A stretch of 64,000 nt of DNA from Candidatus Woesearchaeota archaeon CG10_big_fil_rev_8_21_14_0_10_44_13 (GCA_002762985.1 PCXZ01000035.1:1-64000); one strand, 5' to 3'. Shown: positions 52,567 through 59,533, counted from the first letter of the stretch. Notes: a model not told the origin generated them from the sequence alone. Made by a program: numbers and translations.

Positions 52567-53737
52567 AATTTTATTTCAGAATGCGAATAATCTTCATCAA
52601 ATTAAAGATAGTTCTATTGCTCTAATGATTACTTCACCACCCTATCCTATGATTGAAATGTGGGATAATATGTTTTCTGAACAAAACCCCGAGATTAAAG
52701 AAGCCTTAAATAAGAAAGATGGAAGTATTGCATTTGAATTGATGAATCAAGAATTAGATAAAGTTTGGGATGAAGTTTATCGGGTTCTTATCCCCGGTGG
52801 TATTGCTTGTATAAATATCGGAGATGCGACCAGAACAATTGGAGAAAATTTTCAATTATTTTCAAGTAGCACAAGGATAATGAATCATTGTCTGAAAGCA
52901 GGTTTTAGTGCTTTACCTAAAATTCTTTGGAAGAAAACAACAAATGCGCCAAATAAGTTTATGGGGAGTGGTATGCTTCCCCCTGGTGCTTATGTTACAT
53001 TAGAGCACGAATATATATTAATACTACGAAAAGGTGGAAAACGAGAATTTATAAAACCACATGAAAAGATGAATAGACAAGAAAGTGCTTTCTTTTGGGA
53101 AGAAAGAAATATCTGGTTTACTGATATTTGGGAAGGATTGAATGGAGTTATCCAAAAATTAAATGATGAAAAAATAAGATGCAGGAGTGCCGCGTATCCG
53201 TTTGAATTGGCTTATCGTCTAATTAATATGTTTTCTGTTAAAGGAGATACTGTTTTAGACCCATATTTTGGGACGGGAACGACTATGCTATCAGCTATGG
53301 CAAGCGCAAGAAATAGTATAGGGGTAGAAATAGATCAAAACTTTAAAGACATAATCGGCGAACGAACCAAATCAATTGTTGAATACGCCAACGCCATAAA
53401 TAAAAAGAGAATACAACAACATTTAGAATTTGTCAAGAAAAGAGAAAGCGAAAAAGGCCCATTAAAATACACCCATGAGAAATATGGATTTAAAGTCATG
53501 ACTCGACAGGATAATTCTTTAATATTTGACGATGTACTTTCATGTAAGCAGACAAATGAAAATGAATTTAAAGTCAATTATGCTTCCAATAAAGAAATGG
53601 AATTAAAGAGTAGCATAATATCTTCAAATAAAGAGATTGAAGAGAGGTATAACGTCAAAGAATATCCTTTAGAAATCCCTCAAATTGAACAAAAAGTAGA
53701 AAGACTTAATGCTCCATCATTGTATAATTTCTTTTAG
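52550..53737 (+). CDS. DNA methyltransferase, beta class, probably N4-cytosine
   Basis: 395 residues. Motif IV TSPPYPMIEMW (SPPY suits N4-cytosine) comes before motif I DPYFGTGTTMLSAM, the beta-class order. A helical C-terminal extension of about 130 residues follows. It protects the site cut by the convergent MjaI-like enzyme, with overlapping stops (53734-53737). Codon use is more A+T-rich than in core genes. Confidence 0.87.
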   Translation: METNHKILFQNANNLHQIKDSSIALMITSPPYPMIEMWDNMFSEQNPEIKEALNKKDGSIAFELMNQELDKVWDEVYRVLIPGGIACINIGDATRTIGENFQLFSSSTRIMNHCLKAGFSALPKILWKKTTNAPNKFMGSGMLPPGAYVTLEHEYILILRKGGKREFIKPHEKMNRQESAFFWEERNIWFTDIWEGLNGVIQKLNDEKIRCRSAAYPFELAYRLINMFSVKGDTVLDPYFGTGTTMLSAMASARNSIGVEIDQNFKDIIGERTKSIVEYANAINKKRIQQHLEFVKKRESEKGPLKYTHEKYGFKVMTRQDNSLIFDDVLSCKQTNENEFKVNYASNKEMELKSSIISSNKEIEERYNVKEYPLEIPQIEQKVERLNAPSLYNFF

Positions 53738-54348
53738 AGAAGTTTTGTATAAATATAAAGATATTTGTTTGTCTTTTTATAATAAACCATCTGAATATCT
53801 ATTTTATCTCTAATCGTGGGTTTCTTTGATAAATATGTAGCCGGTTTTATTTGAACAGGTGTTTCACCAATATATCCATCTATAAACTTACTTTCTTCTG
53901 CGGGTGTAGATTTCTTCCATTTTTTGTCTAATTTTTCAGCCAAATACTTTAGAATAATCTCTTGAATGACTAATCCCTCAGCAGTCTTCGTAATAACCAA
54001 ATCTTCAACCCATTCATGAATAAGGTCATCGTCAATTTCACTTACTGCTTTTTGCATTTGTTTTATCATATTGCTTACTTTTGCAGTGGCTTTATCAATT
54101 GCATCAGGATAGTTCTCGGTGTACCATCTCTTCCAGCTTTTAAAATTTTTCTCTGGAGATTTATGTATCAATTCAGAAAGCTGTCCTACTACTTTTGGTC
54201 TTGTTCCTTGTGCATTTTGGTTAGCAAGATTGATTATTTGGGTGGTGTATTTTGGGAATTTTGGTAGTTCTCCAATAACCCTCTTAAATTCTTTCTCTAC
54301 ATCCAGCTTGATTTCAGTATAATCTTTCAGATCCTCGTTTTCGCCCAT
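53734..54348 (-). CDS. MjaI-like type II restriction endonuclease
   Basis: 204 residues from MGENEDLKDYTEIKLDVEKE; an open reading frame extending further into the repeat is dismissed because it crosses the promoter and core B. KFPKYTTQIINLANQNAQGT, RPKVVGQLSELI and SWKRWYTENYPDAIDKA match the MjaI family as I know it (MjaI cuts CTAG); QIKPATYLSKKPTIRD could supply metal-binding residues. Pairing with an m4C methylase fits. Recognition sequence inferred, not shown. Confidence 0.75.
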   Translation of the reverse strand: MGENEDLKDYTEIKLDVEKEFKRVIGELPKFPKYTTQIINLANQNAQGTRPKVVGQLSELIHKSPEKNFKSWKRWYTENYPDAIDKATAKVSNMIKQMQKAVSEIDDDLIHEWVEDLVITKTAEGLVIQEIILKYLAEKLDKKWKKSTPAEESKFIDGYIGETPVQIKPATYLSKKPTIRDKIDIQMVYYKKTNKYLYIYTKLL

Positions 54349-54484
54349 AATATTACTTGATTTATAAAGAACATTATAAAGTTTTCTTTTTAGGAACGCC
54401 CCAGTCTTTATAAACTGTGCCCAAAGGGAGTGTATTATATGCGTAGCATCGCCCCCAACTCTTTTTTCTAAAGTGAAAATTCGA

Positions 54485-54600
54485 TTGAGCCTAACGCCCG
54501 TTAGGGTCTCCTTTCCTCGTGAGCGACCCGAAAACTCGGAGAGTTTTCTGGCTGGAGCGATAGAGCTGAAAGGACGAGGATTTCGAAGAAATCCGAAGAG
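54485..54600 (+). repeat. Cassette spacer core B
   Basis: Begins TTGAGCCTAACG and ends CGAAGAG. CCTAACG/CGTTAGG palindrome at 54490-54505; 31 nt identical to core D (54500-54530 with 57864-57894) and 28 nt identical (54553-54580 with 57918-57945). Between them lies a variable 8-bp hairpin GAAAACTC/GAGTTTTC (54530-54548). A second hairpin GGATTT/AAATCC has loop CGAAG (54578-54594). Confidence 0.75.
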
Positions 54601-54681
54601 TTCAAAAAAGACTTTATTACGGGACGAAGTCCAATGAAATAGCGGATAAAGCCCCCGAAAATCGATAGATTTATATATAAG

Positions 54682-54709
54682 TACCACCTTAGGTAGTATT
54701 TAGGTGGTA
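54682..54709. promoter_or_regulatory. Operator of the unit 2 antitoxin
   Basis: TACCACCT (54682-54689) and AGGTGGTA (54702-54709) are perfect arms; ACCTTAGGT overlaps the left arm and gives a third half-site. It covers the space between TATA (TTTATATATAA, 54670-54680) and ATG 54713, as expected for autoregulation by an RHH antitoxin. Confidence 0.7.
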
Positions 54710-54712
54710 TAA

Positions 54713-54997
54713 ATGGAATTTAAGAAAGTCACAATATCTTTACCGAAAATCTTGTATGAAGAAGGAATACAGCTTATCAATAAGGGTTTTTTCTCCAATT
54801 TTAGTGATTTAGTTAGAAGCGGGATTAGAAGCGAATTTAAGGAACTTCAACCAGTAGTCAAGGATTTTGACGAAAAAGTCATTTATGGCGATAAAGAACT
54901 GATTGCCGGAGTAAAACAAAGTATAACTGAATCTCGTGCTGGAAAGGGAAGGATTGTTAAAGCAAAAGATGTTGATAAGTATTTTGAGGCTATTTAA
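54713..54997 (+). CDS. RHH antitoxin
   Basis: 94 residues: strand KKVTISLPKILYEEG, helix INKGFFSNFSDLVRSGIRSE (S-D-L-V-R is the RHH second-helix pattern), then a toxin-binding tail. The toxin begins 2 nt after its stop. Palindrome upstream is its probable operator. Confidence 0.85.
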   Translation: MEFKKVTISLPKILYEEGIQLINKGFFSNFSDLVRSGIRSEFKELQPVVKDFDEKVIYGDKELIAGVKQSITESRAGKGRIVKAKDVDKYFEAI

Positions 54998-54999
54998 TC

Positions 55000-55254
55000 A
55001 TGGAATATCAGTTCCAATTTACGCCTTTCTTCGAAAAACAGCTAAGGAAATTCAAACAGAAAGATGCTGTTTTATTCGAAAGATTGACAAAGAAGTTAAA
55101 AGAAATAGTGCAAGATCCTGAACATTACAAGCCATTAAAAAATGTTTTAGCAGGTTGCAGGGCGGCTCATCTTGATCCTTTTGTTATTGTTTTTGAAGTC
55201 AAAGGTGATACAATAATCATCCATTATGTAAAACACCATGATGATGCTTACTAG
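55000..55254 (+). CDS. RelE/ParE-type toxin
   Basis: 84 residues: FQFTPFFEKQLRKFKQKDAV, LKEIVQDPEHYKPLKNVLAG, RAAHLDPFVIVFEVKGDTII and YVKHHDDAY are the typical RelE strands with basic helices. RelE toxins cut mRNA on the ribosome. Partner of the upstream RHH antitoxin. Confidence 0.87.
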   Translation: MEYQFQFTPFFEKQLRKFKQKDAVLFERLTKKLKEIVQDPEHYKPLKNVLAGCRAAHLDPFVIVFEVKGDTIIIHYVKHHDDAY

Positions 55255-55293
55255 ATTTTCTGGGGCTATTATCAGTTTAAAGTCTTTTTTGAA

Positions 55294-55375
55294 TTGAGCC
55301 TAACGGGCGTTATGCTCGTCTGACTAACGGGAAGACCTAAAATTTAGTGCAACGTTCCGAAGGAAAATTTTAGAG
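55294..55375 (+). repeat. Cassette spacer core C
   Basis: Starts GAGCCTAACG with partner CGTTATGCTC immediately after (about 55296-55317), then CTAACGGG. A 9-bp stem CTAAAATTT/AAATTTTAG (55337-55345, 55365-55373) encloses TTC-CGAAG-GAA (55355-55365). Lacks the 31-nt and 28-nt blocks of B and D, so it is a diverged copy. Confidence 0.6.
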
Positions 55376-55451
55376 TTTTTTCGGGGGCGTTCTATCAAAG
55401 GAGCGAATAGCGACCATCAAGAACAAGAAGCAAAGGGGACAATTTTTATTA

Positions 55452-55466
55452 GTATTTAGTTTGTAT
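55452..55466 (+). promoter_or_regulatory. Shared promoter-upstream box, nuclease side
   Basis: GTATTTAGTTTGTAT lies upstream of the EcoRV-like gene. The same 15 bp is found in the same orientation relative to the wHTH-methyltransferase promoter (57737-57751, minus strand). A shared operator for the wHTH protein is likely. Confidence 0.55.
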
Positions 55467-55510
55467 ATACTTTGTAACTATATTTAAAATAAGTTAGATG
55501 TATCTTATAA

Positions 55511-56365
55511 TTGATGAATGAAAAAACAGCTGAGCAGATAAAACAAGTAATAATAAGCGAATTGAAGTCTTTTAGATGGGATATTCTTGGGATCATTGAT
55601 GAGAAGCAAAATATTTTTCCAATGACTAGCGATACTAAAGTTCTTTCAAAAGTGTTTGAGATGAAAATAACTCCTGATTTTAGGAGAATCGCTTCTAAGC
55701 TATCGGTTAAAGGCAATCCTTGTACTTTGGTTTTAGCGAAAGAACAGAATCAATACCCAGATATAACTTTAAGTGGTGGTATATTGGGAGATGAAAAGAT
55801 AGCTATAGATATTAAATCGGCATATCGAAAAGGGGAAGGTAAATTCTCAGGTTTTACATTAGGAGCATTTAATGGTTATTTCAAAAATAGAAATTCGACC
55901 AAAAATATTGCATTTCCTTATAAGGAATATGCGAGACATTGGGTGTTGTGTTTTATTTATGAAAGAGATAGAGAAACTGACGTTACAGCGATGTTTTCAT
56001 TGAAAGATGCAAAGAAAATTCCCAAGATTATTACTGATGTTGAGATTATATTGCAAGATAAATGGAAAGTAGCAAAAACTACTCCTGGCAGTGGAAACAC
56101 AGCAAATATTGGAGGAATAGACAGCCTTGAAAAATTAAAAAATGGAACAGGTCCTTTTTCCTCTGAGGGCGAGGATGTTTTTAATGATTATTGGATGCAC
56201 TATATCAGAAAAGAAGATTGCAACAAGATGGATTTAAAGGAACAGCCATTTACAAATTTAACCAAATATAAAAAATGGGTTGAAGACGGAAGACAAGGAG
56301 ATAAACTTATTGAAGACTATTATAAAGTACATGATAATGATACTGAATCAGAATCCGATGAATAA
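55511..56365 (+). CDS. EcoRV-family restriction endonuclease
   Basis: 284 residues (Met at 55511 or 55514). YPDITLSGG...KIAIDIKSAY reproduces the EcoRV catalytic Asp74...Asp90-x-Lys92 arrangement; FTLGAFNGYFKNRNSTKNI, FPYKEYARHWVLCFIYERDR, ILQDKWKVAK and GSGNTANIGGIDSLEKLKNG follow EcoRV in order. EcoRV cuts GATATC; the same or a related site is inferred. Longer than EcoRV (245) at both ends. Convergent overlap of 18 nt with the methyltransferase. Very A+T-rich. Confidence 0.88.
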   Translation: MMNEKTAEQIKQVIISELKSFRWDILGIIDEKQNIFPMTSDTKVLSKVFEMKITPDFRRIASKLSVKGNPCTLVLAKEQNQYPDITLSGGILGDEKIAIDIKSAYRKGEGKFSGFTLGAFNGYFKNRNSTKNIAFPYKEYARHWVLCFIYERDRETDVTAMFSLKDAKKIPKIITDVEIILQDKWKVAKTTPGSGNTANIGGIDSLEKLKNGTGPFSSEGEDVFNDYWMHYIRKEDCNKMDLKEQPFTNLTKYKKWVEDGRQGDKLIEDYYKVHDNDTESESDE

Positions 56366-57442
56366 AAGTTCTTGAGTATCTTGTTTACTAAGTACATACT
56401 TAAAATCTTTAGCTTTTACTTCTTTAACATTTGTCTTATATTTTTTTAGGATATCATATATTTCCTTTTCTGAGGGAATACCATCTTTACGATAAGAAAT
56501 AACAATTTTACTATCTTTAAATTTCCTTATTAATTTTTCAAAAGCATTTTTTATCTCTTTCTTATCATTCCAAACACAATATTCTTTTTTTAAAGGCAAA
56601 TGTTTTCTGCTATGATCTATCATGGACGCCCATTTTTTATAATTAACTAAACCCTCAAGAAAGTGGTAAGCATCTCGATAATCTATTATTTCTCCTTTAA
56701 CAGGAATATAAGGCGTATCAATATAAACTAAATCATACTCTCCTGGAATTTCAAATACATCATAATTTATAGATTTCCCGTTATGACCGTTAGAATAAAC
56801 ACATTTATTAGCTTCTTTAACCATTTCTTTAAAATGTGTTGGAAATGGTTTGTCCCAAGTTGCTTTATTTCCAAAACTTCTCTTTACATCGCTAGTTCTA
56901 ACATATAAGTTTTTTCTGTGAAATAAATTATAAGGTCTTTTACTAATACAAGATTGAAATAAGCAATGTAAAGCCAAAGCCTTTTTGAACGAATTATCTA
57001 AATGATTAATATTTTCAATAACAATATCTAACCATTCATTTTCTTCATCGGTGAAATAAATGTCTTTGAAAGTGTCTTTAATAAATGTGGAATAATGGAA
57101 GTTTTTGTGCTTCTTAAGTATAAAATCAACATCATCTTCATCAAGGGTAACATTCCGATTTTCAATAAGTGCTAACCCAATAATATGATTGTATTTGAGA
57201 ACATCATTATAAGTTACTTGTTTTCCTTCTTGTTTAGCTTTATATGCTACGCTTCCTGTTCCACCCATAGCATCCAAGAATGTATCAAAATCCAAATCTT
57301 TTATTTGATCCCAAATCCAATTTACAATCTTTTTTTTACTCCCCCTATATCTAGTAGAAAAGCTATAACCATTAGTAATAATTGGCTTTTCTCCATTCAT
57401 ACATAATTTTAATTGTGCTTCTCCCATTTTATACATTCTCAT
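56348..57442 (-). CDS. DNA adenine methyltransferase, D12/Dam class
   Basis: At most 364 residues. SFSTRYRGSKKKIVNWIWDQ (SAM-binding N-terminus), LDAMGGTGSVAYKAKQEG (motif I), VTYNDVLKYN and VYIDTPYIPVKGE (motif IV D-T-P-Y for D-P-P-Y) define the alpha-class N6-adenine enzymes to which M.EcoRV belongs. Start at 57442 overlaps the wHTH gene by 14 nt; Met at 57427 would avoid that. Protects the EcoRV-like site. Confidence 0.87.
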   Translation of the reverse strand: MRMYKMGEAQLKLCMNGEKPIITNGYSFSTRYRGSKKKIVNWIWDQIKDLDFDTFLDAMGGTGSVAYKAKQEGKQVTYNDVLKYNHIIGLALIENRNVTLDEDDVDFILKKHKNFHYSTFIKDTFKDIYFTDEENEWLDIVIENINHLDNSFKKALALHCLFQSCISKRPYNLFHRKNLYVRTSDVKRSFGNKATWDKPFPTHFKEMVKEANKCVYSNGHNGKSINYDVFEIPGEYDLVYIDTPYIPVKGEIIDYRDAYHFLEGLVNYKKWASMIDHSRKHLPLKKEYCVWNDKKEIKNAFEKLIRKFKDSKIVISYRKDGIPSEKEIYDILKKYKTNVKEVKAKDFKYVLSKQDTQELLFIGF

Positions 57443-57701
57443 TTAGCCAAGCTAAAGTTTTTTCACCTAAAGGTTTTATTTTGTATAACCTTCCCCTTTT
57501 CGAATCGTCATTAACACATTCTACTAAGTCATTTTCTTTCAATTCGCTTAAGGTCATGCTCACATGATTTAATCTTAAATTTACTTGTTTGGATATTTCC
57601 TTAGGCGTTAATAACTTTTTTTCATTCAATGCTCTCAATACTTCTAATCGGTATTTTGAGTTTTTTATGGATGATATACTGTCGATAAGTTCTTTTTGCA
57701 T
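57429..57701 (-). CDS. Winged-helix regulator of the EcoRV-like system
   Basis: 90 residues of ArsR-like wHTH: SKYRLEVLRALNEKKLLTPK, EISKQVNLRLNHVSMTLSEL (recognition helix) and a wing DSKRGRLYKIKPLGEK. Translated before the methyltransferase from a promoter with the 15-bp box also found before the nuclease gene. C-protein-like control of the system is inferred. Confidence 0.8.
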   Translation of the reverse strand: MQKELIDSISSIKNSKYRLEVLRALNEKKLLTPKEISKQVNLRLNHVSMTLSELKENDLVECVNDDSKRGRLYKIKPLGEKTLAWLNENV

Positions 57702-57736
57702 ACATTGTAAATAAGTACAAACATATATAAATATAC

Positions 57737-57751
57737 ATACAAACTAAATAC
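57737..57751 (-). promoter_or_regulatory. Shared promoter-upstream box, methyltransferase side
   Basis: Reverse complement of GTATTTAGTTTGTAT at 55452-55466. TATATAAATATAC lies between it and the wHTH start codon at 57701. Confidence 0.55.
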
Positions 57752-57848
57752 AATCTACATCTATTTAAACTTTTCTATATTCAAGAGGTGGTAAAAGTAG
57801 TCCGTTAAAAATTGTCCCCCTTTCCCCTTTTTTTAGCCCCCGAAAAAA

Positions 57849-57967
57849 TTGAGCATAACGCCTGTTAGGGTCTCCTTTCCTCGTGAGCGACCCGCTCGAC
57901 CGGCAGGGAGAGCTGGATGGAGCGATAGAGCTGAAAGGACGAGGAGGAGCGAAGCGACGACGTAGAG
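57849..57967 (+). repeat. Cassette spacer core D
   Basis: TTGAGCATAACG start, GTTAGGG with 31 nt identical to B (57864-57894), a variable part (57895-57917), the 28-nt block (57918-57945), then AGCGAAGC. CCTTTC (57874-57879) can pair with GAAAGG (57933-57938). On the minus strand it translates as a Pro/Ala/Gly/Arg run that is not a gene. Confidence 0.75.
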
Positions 57968-58038
57968 TTTTTTTGCATTAAAAGGCAAGAATCCCTTCTG
58001 TTTTTTTACCCTAAAAAGCCCTTTCCGTTGCAAAAAAA
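57968..58038. repeat. Empty inverted-repeat unit 4
   Basis: TTTTTTTGCA (57968-57977) is exactly complementary to 58029-58038, with a further weak pairing of AAAAGGC to GCCCTTT inside. About 50 bp between arms, no coding potential. Flanked by cores D and E. Confidence 0.6.
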
Positions 58039-58162
58039 TTGAGCCTAACGATGTTAGTTACTCCTTTCCCCGAAAGTCCCCTCCACGAGCGGCAGAGAGT
58101 GAGAGCTGGGACTTTCAGGGCTGAAAGGGTCGAGCATTTGCCCATAAGGCAAAGCGCAGAAG
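58039..58162 (+). repeat. Cassette spacer core E
   Basis: TTGAGCCTAACGATGTTAG start. A long stem: CCTTTC (58063-58068) with GAAAGG (58123-58128), and GAAAGTCCC (58072-58080) with GGGACTTTC (58108-58116), enclosing GAGCGGCAGAGAG. Then TTTGCC/GGCAAA (58137-58142, 58148-58153). Stem sequences differ from B, D and F while pairing is kept. Confidence 0.7.
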
Positions 58163-58290
58163 TTTGTTTTATGCCAATACTTACCAGTGCTTGAAGCTAC
58201 TGTGACGACATGAGATTTTTGTGCGGTGGAGGAACATATTTTGGAATTGCTGAAATCTCGGGATAATGCACCAAAAAGGCATAAAACAAA
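58163..58290. repeat. Empty inverted-repeat unit 5
   Basis: TTTGTTTTATGCC (58163-58175) is exactly complementary to 58278-58290. The 102 bp in between have no gene. Confidence 0.6.
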
Positions 58291-58407
58291 TTGTAACTAA
58301 CGATGTTGTGCGACCGAGTCCTCCAAACCGACCCGCCCGAACAGCAGTGAGGGCTGGATGGAGGTTTGAGAGTGACGAGGCGTAGGTTTCCGAAGGAAAC
58401 CGGAGAG
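58291..58407 (+). repeat. Cassette spacer core F
   Basis: Starts TTGTAACTAACGATGTTG. CAAACC (58324-58329) pairs with GGTTTG (58363-58368); GTGAGGGCTGG is shared with A; GACGAGG follows; GGTTTC-CGAAG-GAAACC (58385-58401) is the CGAAG-loop hairpin; ends GGAGAG. Confidence 0.7.
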
Positions 58408-58482
58408 TCAAATTTTCTCAATCAAGCGTAACAAAAACAACTCTTTGTTTTTAAAAAAACGCGCCATAGAGAGAAAATTTGA
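58408..58482. repeat. Empty inverted-repeat unit 6
   Basis: TCAAATTTTCTC (58408-58419) is exactly complementary to 58471-58482. Inside, AAAAACAA and TTTGTTTTT form a second hairpin (about 58433-58452). It ends the array on the recombinase side. Confidence 0.6.
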
Positions 58483-58550
58483 TTTTGCACAACTCTTTAT
58501 ATGCGATTTAGGCGCTATAAAGCGTTTATATTGTATATAAAGGCCGTATC

Positions 58551-58557
58551 GTTAGGT
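58551..58557 (+). other. GTTAGGT near recombinase (possible core site)
   Basis: Fits the integron core-site consensus GTTRRRY and lies about 120 bp before the recombinase gene. Seven bases are weak evidence and the orientation does not match a standard attI. Confidence 0.2.
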
Positions 58558-58595
58558 TCATTCGCAGCTTTTGGTGATTATGTGGAAGTTCTTGG

Positions 58596-58630
58596 CCGGA
58601 AGATTTCCGAATATGCCGGAAAAATGGGTC
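58596..58630. promoter_or_regulatory. Paired CCGGAAATCC-type palindromes (copy 3)
   Basis: CCGGAAGATTTCCG at 58596 (CGGAAATCTTCCGG on the other strand) and CCGGAAAAATGG at 58616, starts exactly 20 bp apart as in copy 1. About 30 bp before the recombinase TATA (CTTATAAAAACC, 58648-58659). Confidence 0.5.
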
Positions 58631-58676
58631 TTTTTTTAGAGGAAGGCTTATAAAAACCGAAAACTCTGTTTTTCTC

Positions 58677-59504
58677 ATGGATGTCTTGTATCTGATAGAG
58701 CAGGAGACAAAAAGAAGAGGATACAGCCCGAGGACGGCTGAGACTTACTGCGGCTGCGTGCGAAAGTTCATGAGGTGGGTGAGAAAAGAGCCCCGCAAGG
58801 TGACTCGAAGGGATATTCAGGGTTACATCGACAGGCTTGTTTCAAGAAATGCTGCTGGTTCGACGGTGAATGTCTATGTCAATGCGCTGAGGTTCCTCAT
58901 GGAAGAGATATTGGGCAAGAGGATCCTGCTTAGGATAAGATATTCAAAAGTACCGAAAAGGCTGCCTGCTGTGCTTTCTAAAGATGAAGTAAAAAGGTTG
59001 ATTGCTGCCGTCGAGAATCCAAGGCACAGACTGATGATTGAGCTCATGTATTCTGCAGGATTGAGGCTTAATGAGCTGACGCATCTGAGGGCAAAAGATA
59101 TCCTGATTGATGACAAGGTTGGCTGGGTCCGCCGTGGCAAGGGTGGGAAGGACAGGATGTTCATAATCGCAGACAAGATAAAGGAAAGGCTTAAAGAGCA
59201 TATTTCTGCAGGCCGCCTTTGCGGGGATTCATGGGTCTTCCCTGGCAGGAAAGGCAGGCCGCTCAGCATAAGGGTGCCCCAGGAGATTGTCAAGTCCGCT
59301 GCAAAGAGGGCAGGCCTCGGCAGGGAAGTGCACTGCCACACATTGAGGCATTCGTTTGCGACGCACCTCATAGAGGACGGCAACAATATAATGTCTGTGC
59401 AGCATCTGCTGGGTCATAGCGATATAGACACGACGATGGTGTATATACATGTGGCGAGGCCGAGGATGATTGATGCGAAAAGCCCTTATGATAGTTTTTC
59501 ATGA
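58677..59504 (+). CDS. Tyrosine recombinase (XerA/integrase type)
   Basis: 275 residues. N-terminal SAM-like core-binding domain (RGYSPRTAETYCGCVRKFMR), then the catalytic domain with Arg130 (SAGLRLNEL), Lys155/158 (GKGGKD), His221 and Arg224 (HTLRHSFATHL), His247 (LLGHSDIDTT) and nucleophile Tyr256 (MVYIHV). Complete and apparently active. The integron-integrase insertion before HTLRH is not visible, so it is not a typical IntI. It adjoins the cassette array. Could instead be a chromosome-dimer resolvase (XerA). Confidence 0.9.
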   Translation: MDVLYLIEQETKRRGYSPRTAETYCGCVRKFMRWVRKEPRKVTRRDIQGYIDRLVSRNAAGSTVNVYVNALRFLMEEILGKRILLRIRYSKVPKRLPAVLSKDEVKRLIAAVENPRHRLMIELMYSAGLRLNELTHLRAKDILIDDKVGWVRRGKGGKDRMFIIADKIKERLKEHISAGRLCGDSWVFPGRKGRPLSIRVPQEIVKSAAKRAGLGREVHCHTLRHSFATHLIEDGNNIMSVQHLLGHSDIDTTMVYIHVARPRMIDAKSPYDSFS

Positions 59505-59533
59505 AGGTATCCACCGAAACTATCAAAAACTGC

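Larger units (their letters stand above)
52221..54484. mobile_element. Inverted-repeat-bounded unit 1 (MjaI-like R-M)
   Basis: Ends are inverted repeats in three exact blocks in matching order: TCGAATTTTCACT (52221-52233) with 54472-54484; AAGAGTTGGGGGC (52268-52280) with 54451-54463; TGGGGCGTTCCTAA (52321-52334) with 54390-54403. A fourth, AGAAAACTTTATA (52362-52374) with 54375-54387, is the promoter of each inward-facing gene. Inside are an RHH protein, a methyltransferase and a convergent restriction enzyme. Cores A and B flank it. Confidence 0.7.
54601..55293. mobile_element. Inverted-repeat-bounded unit 2 (RelBE-type pair)
   Basis: TTCAAAAAAGACTTTA (54601-54616) is exactly complementary to 55278-55293. 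A second, imperfect block pairs 54645-54668 (with GCCCCCGAAAATC) with 55251-55273. The toxin gene's stop lies within the right repeat. The sequences of the ends differ from those of units 1 and 3. Confidence 0.65.
55376..57848. mobile_element. Inverted-repeat-bounded unit 3 (EcoRV-like R-M)
   Basis: TTTTTTCGGGGGC (55376-55388) is exactly complementary to 57836-57848. AAAGGGGACAATTTTTA (55432-55448) pairs with 57806-57823 with one extra base. GTATTTAGTTTGTAT (55452-55466) is exactly complementary to 57737-57751 and is upstream of both inward-facing transcripts. Contains the nuclease, methyltransferase and wHTH genes. Confidence 0.7.

Noticed and set aside
54349-54687. N-terminal extension of the MjaI-like nuclease
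   Set aside because: It would run through the promoter (54372-54382), the right inverted repeat and core B. The natural start is ATG at 54348.
57833-58421. Minus-strand reading frames rich in Pro, Ala, Gly and Arg
   Set aside because: They are translations of cores D and F; similar peptides arise from each core copy, and they have no start signals.
52158-58482. A standard integron with attC sites
   Set aside because: The cores start with RYYYAAC-like words (GCCTAAC) but no matching GTTRRRY is found 57-141 bp downstream with a foldable centre; the recombinase shows no IntI insertion and GTTAGGT at 58551 is in the wrong orientation. Only an integron-like arrangement is claimed.
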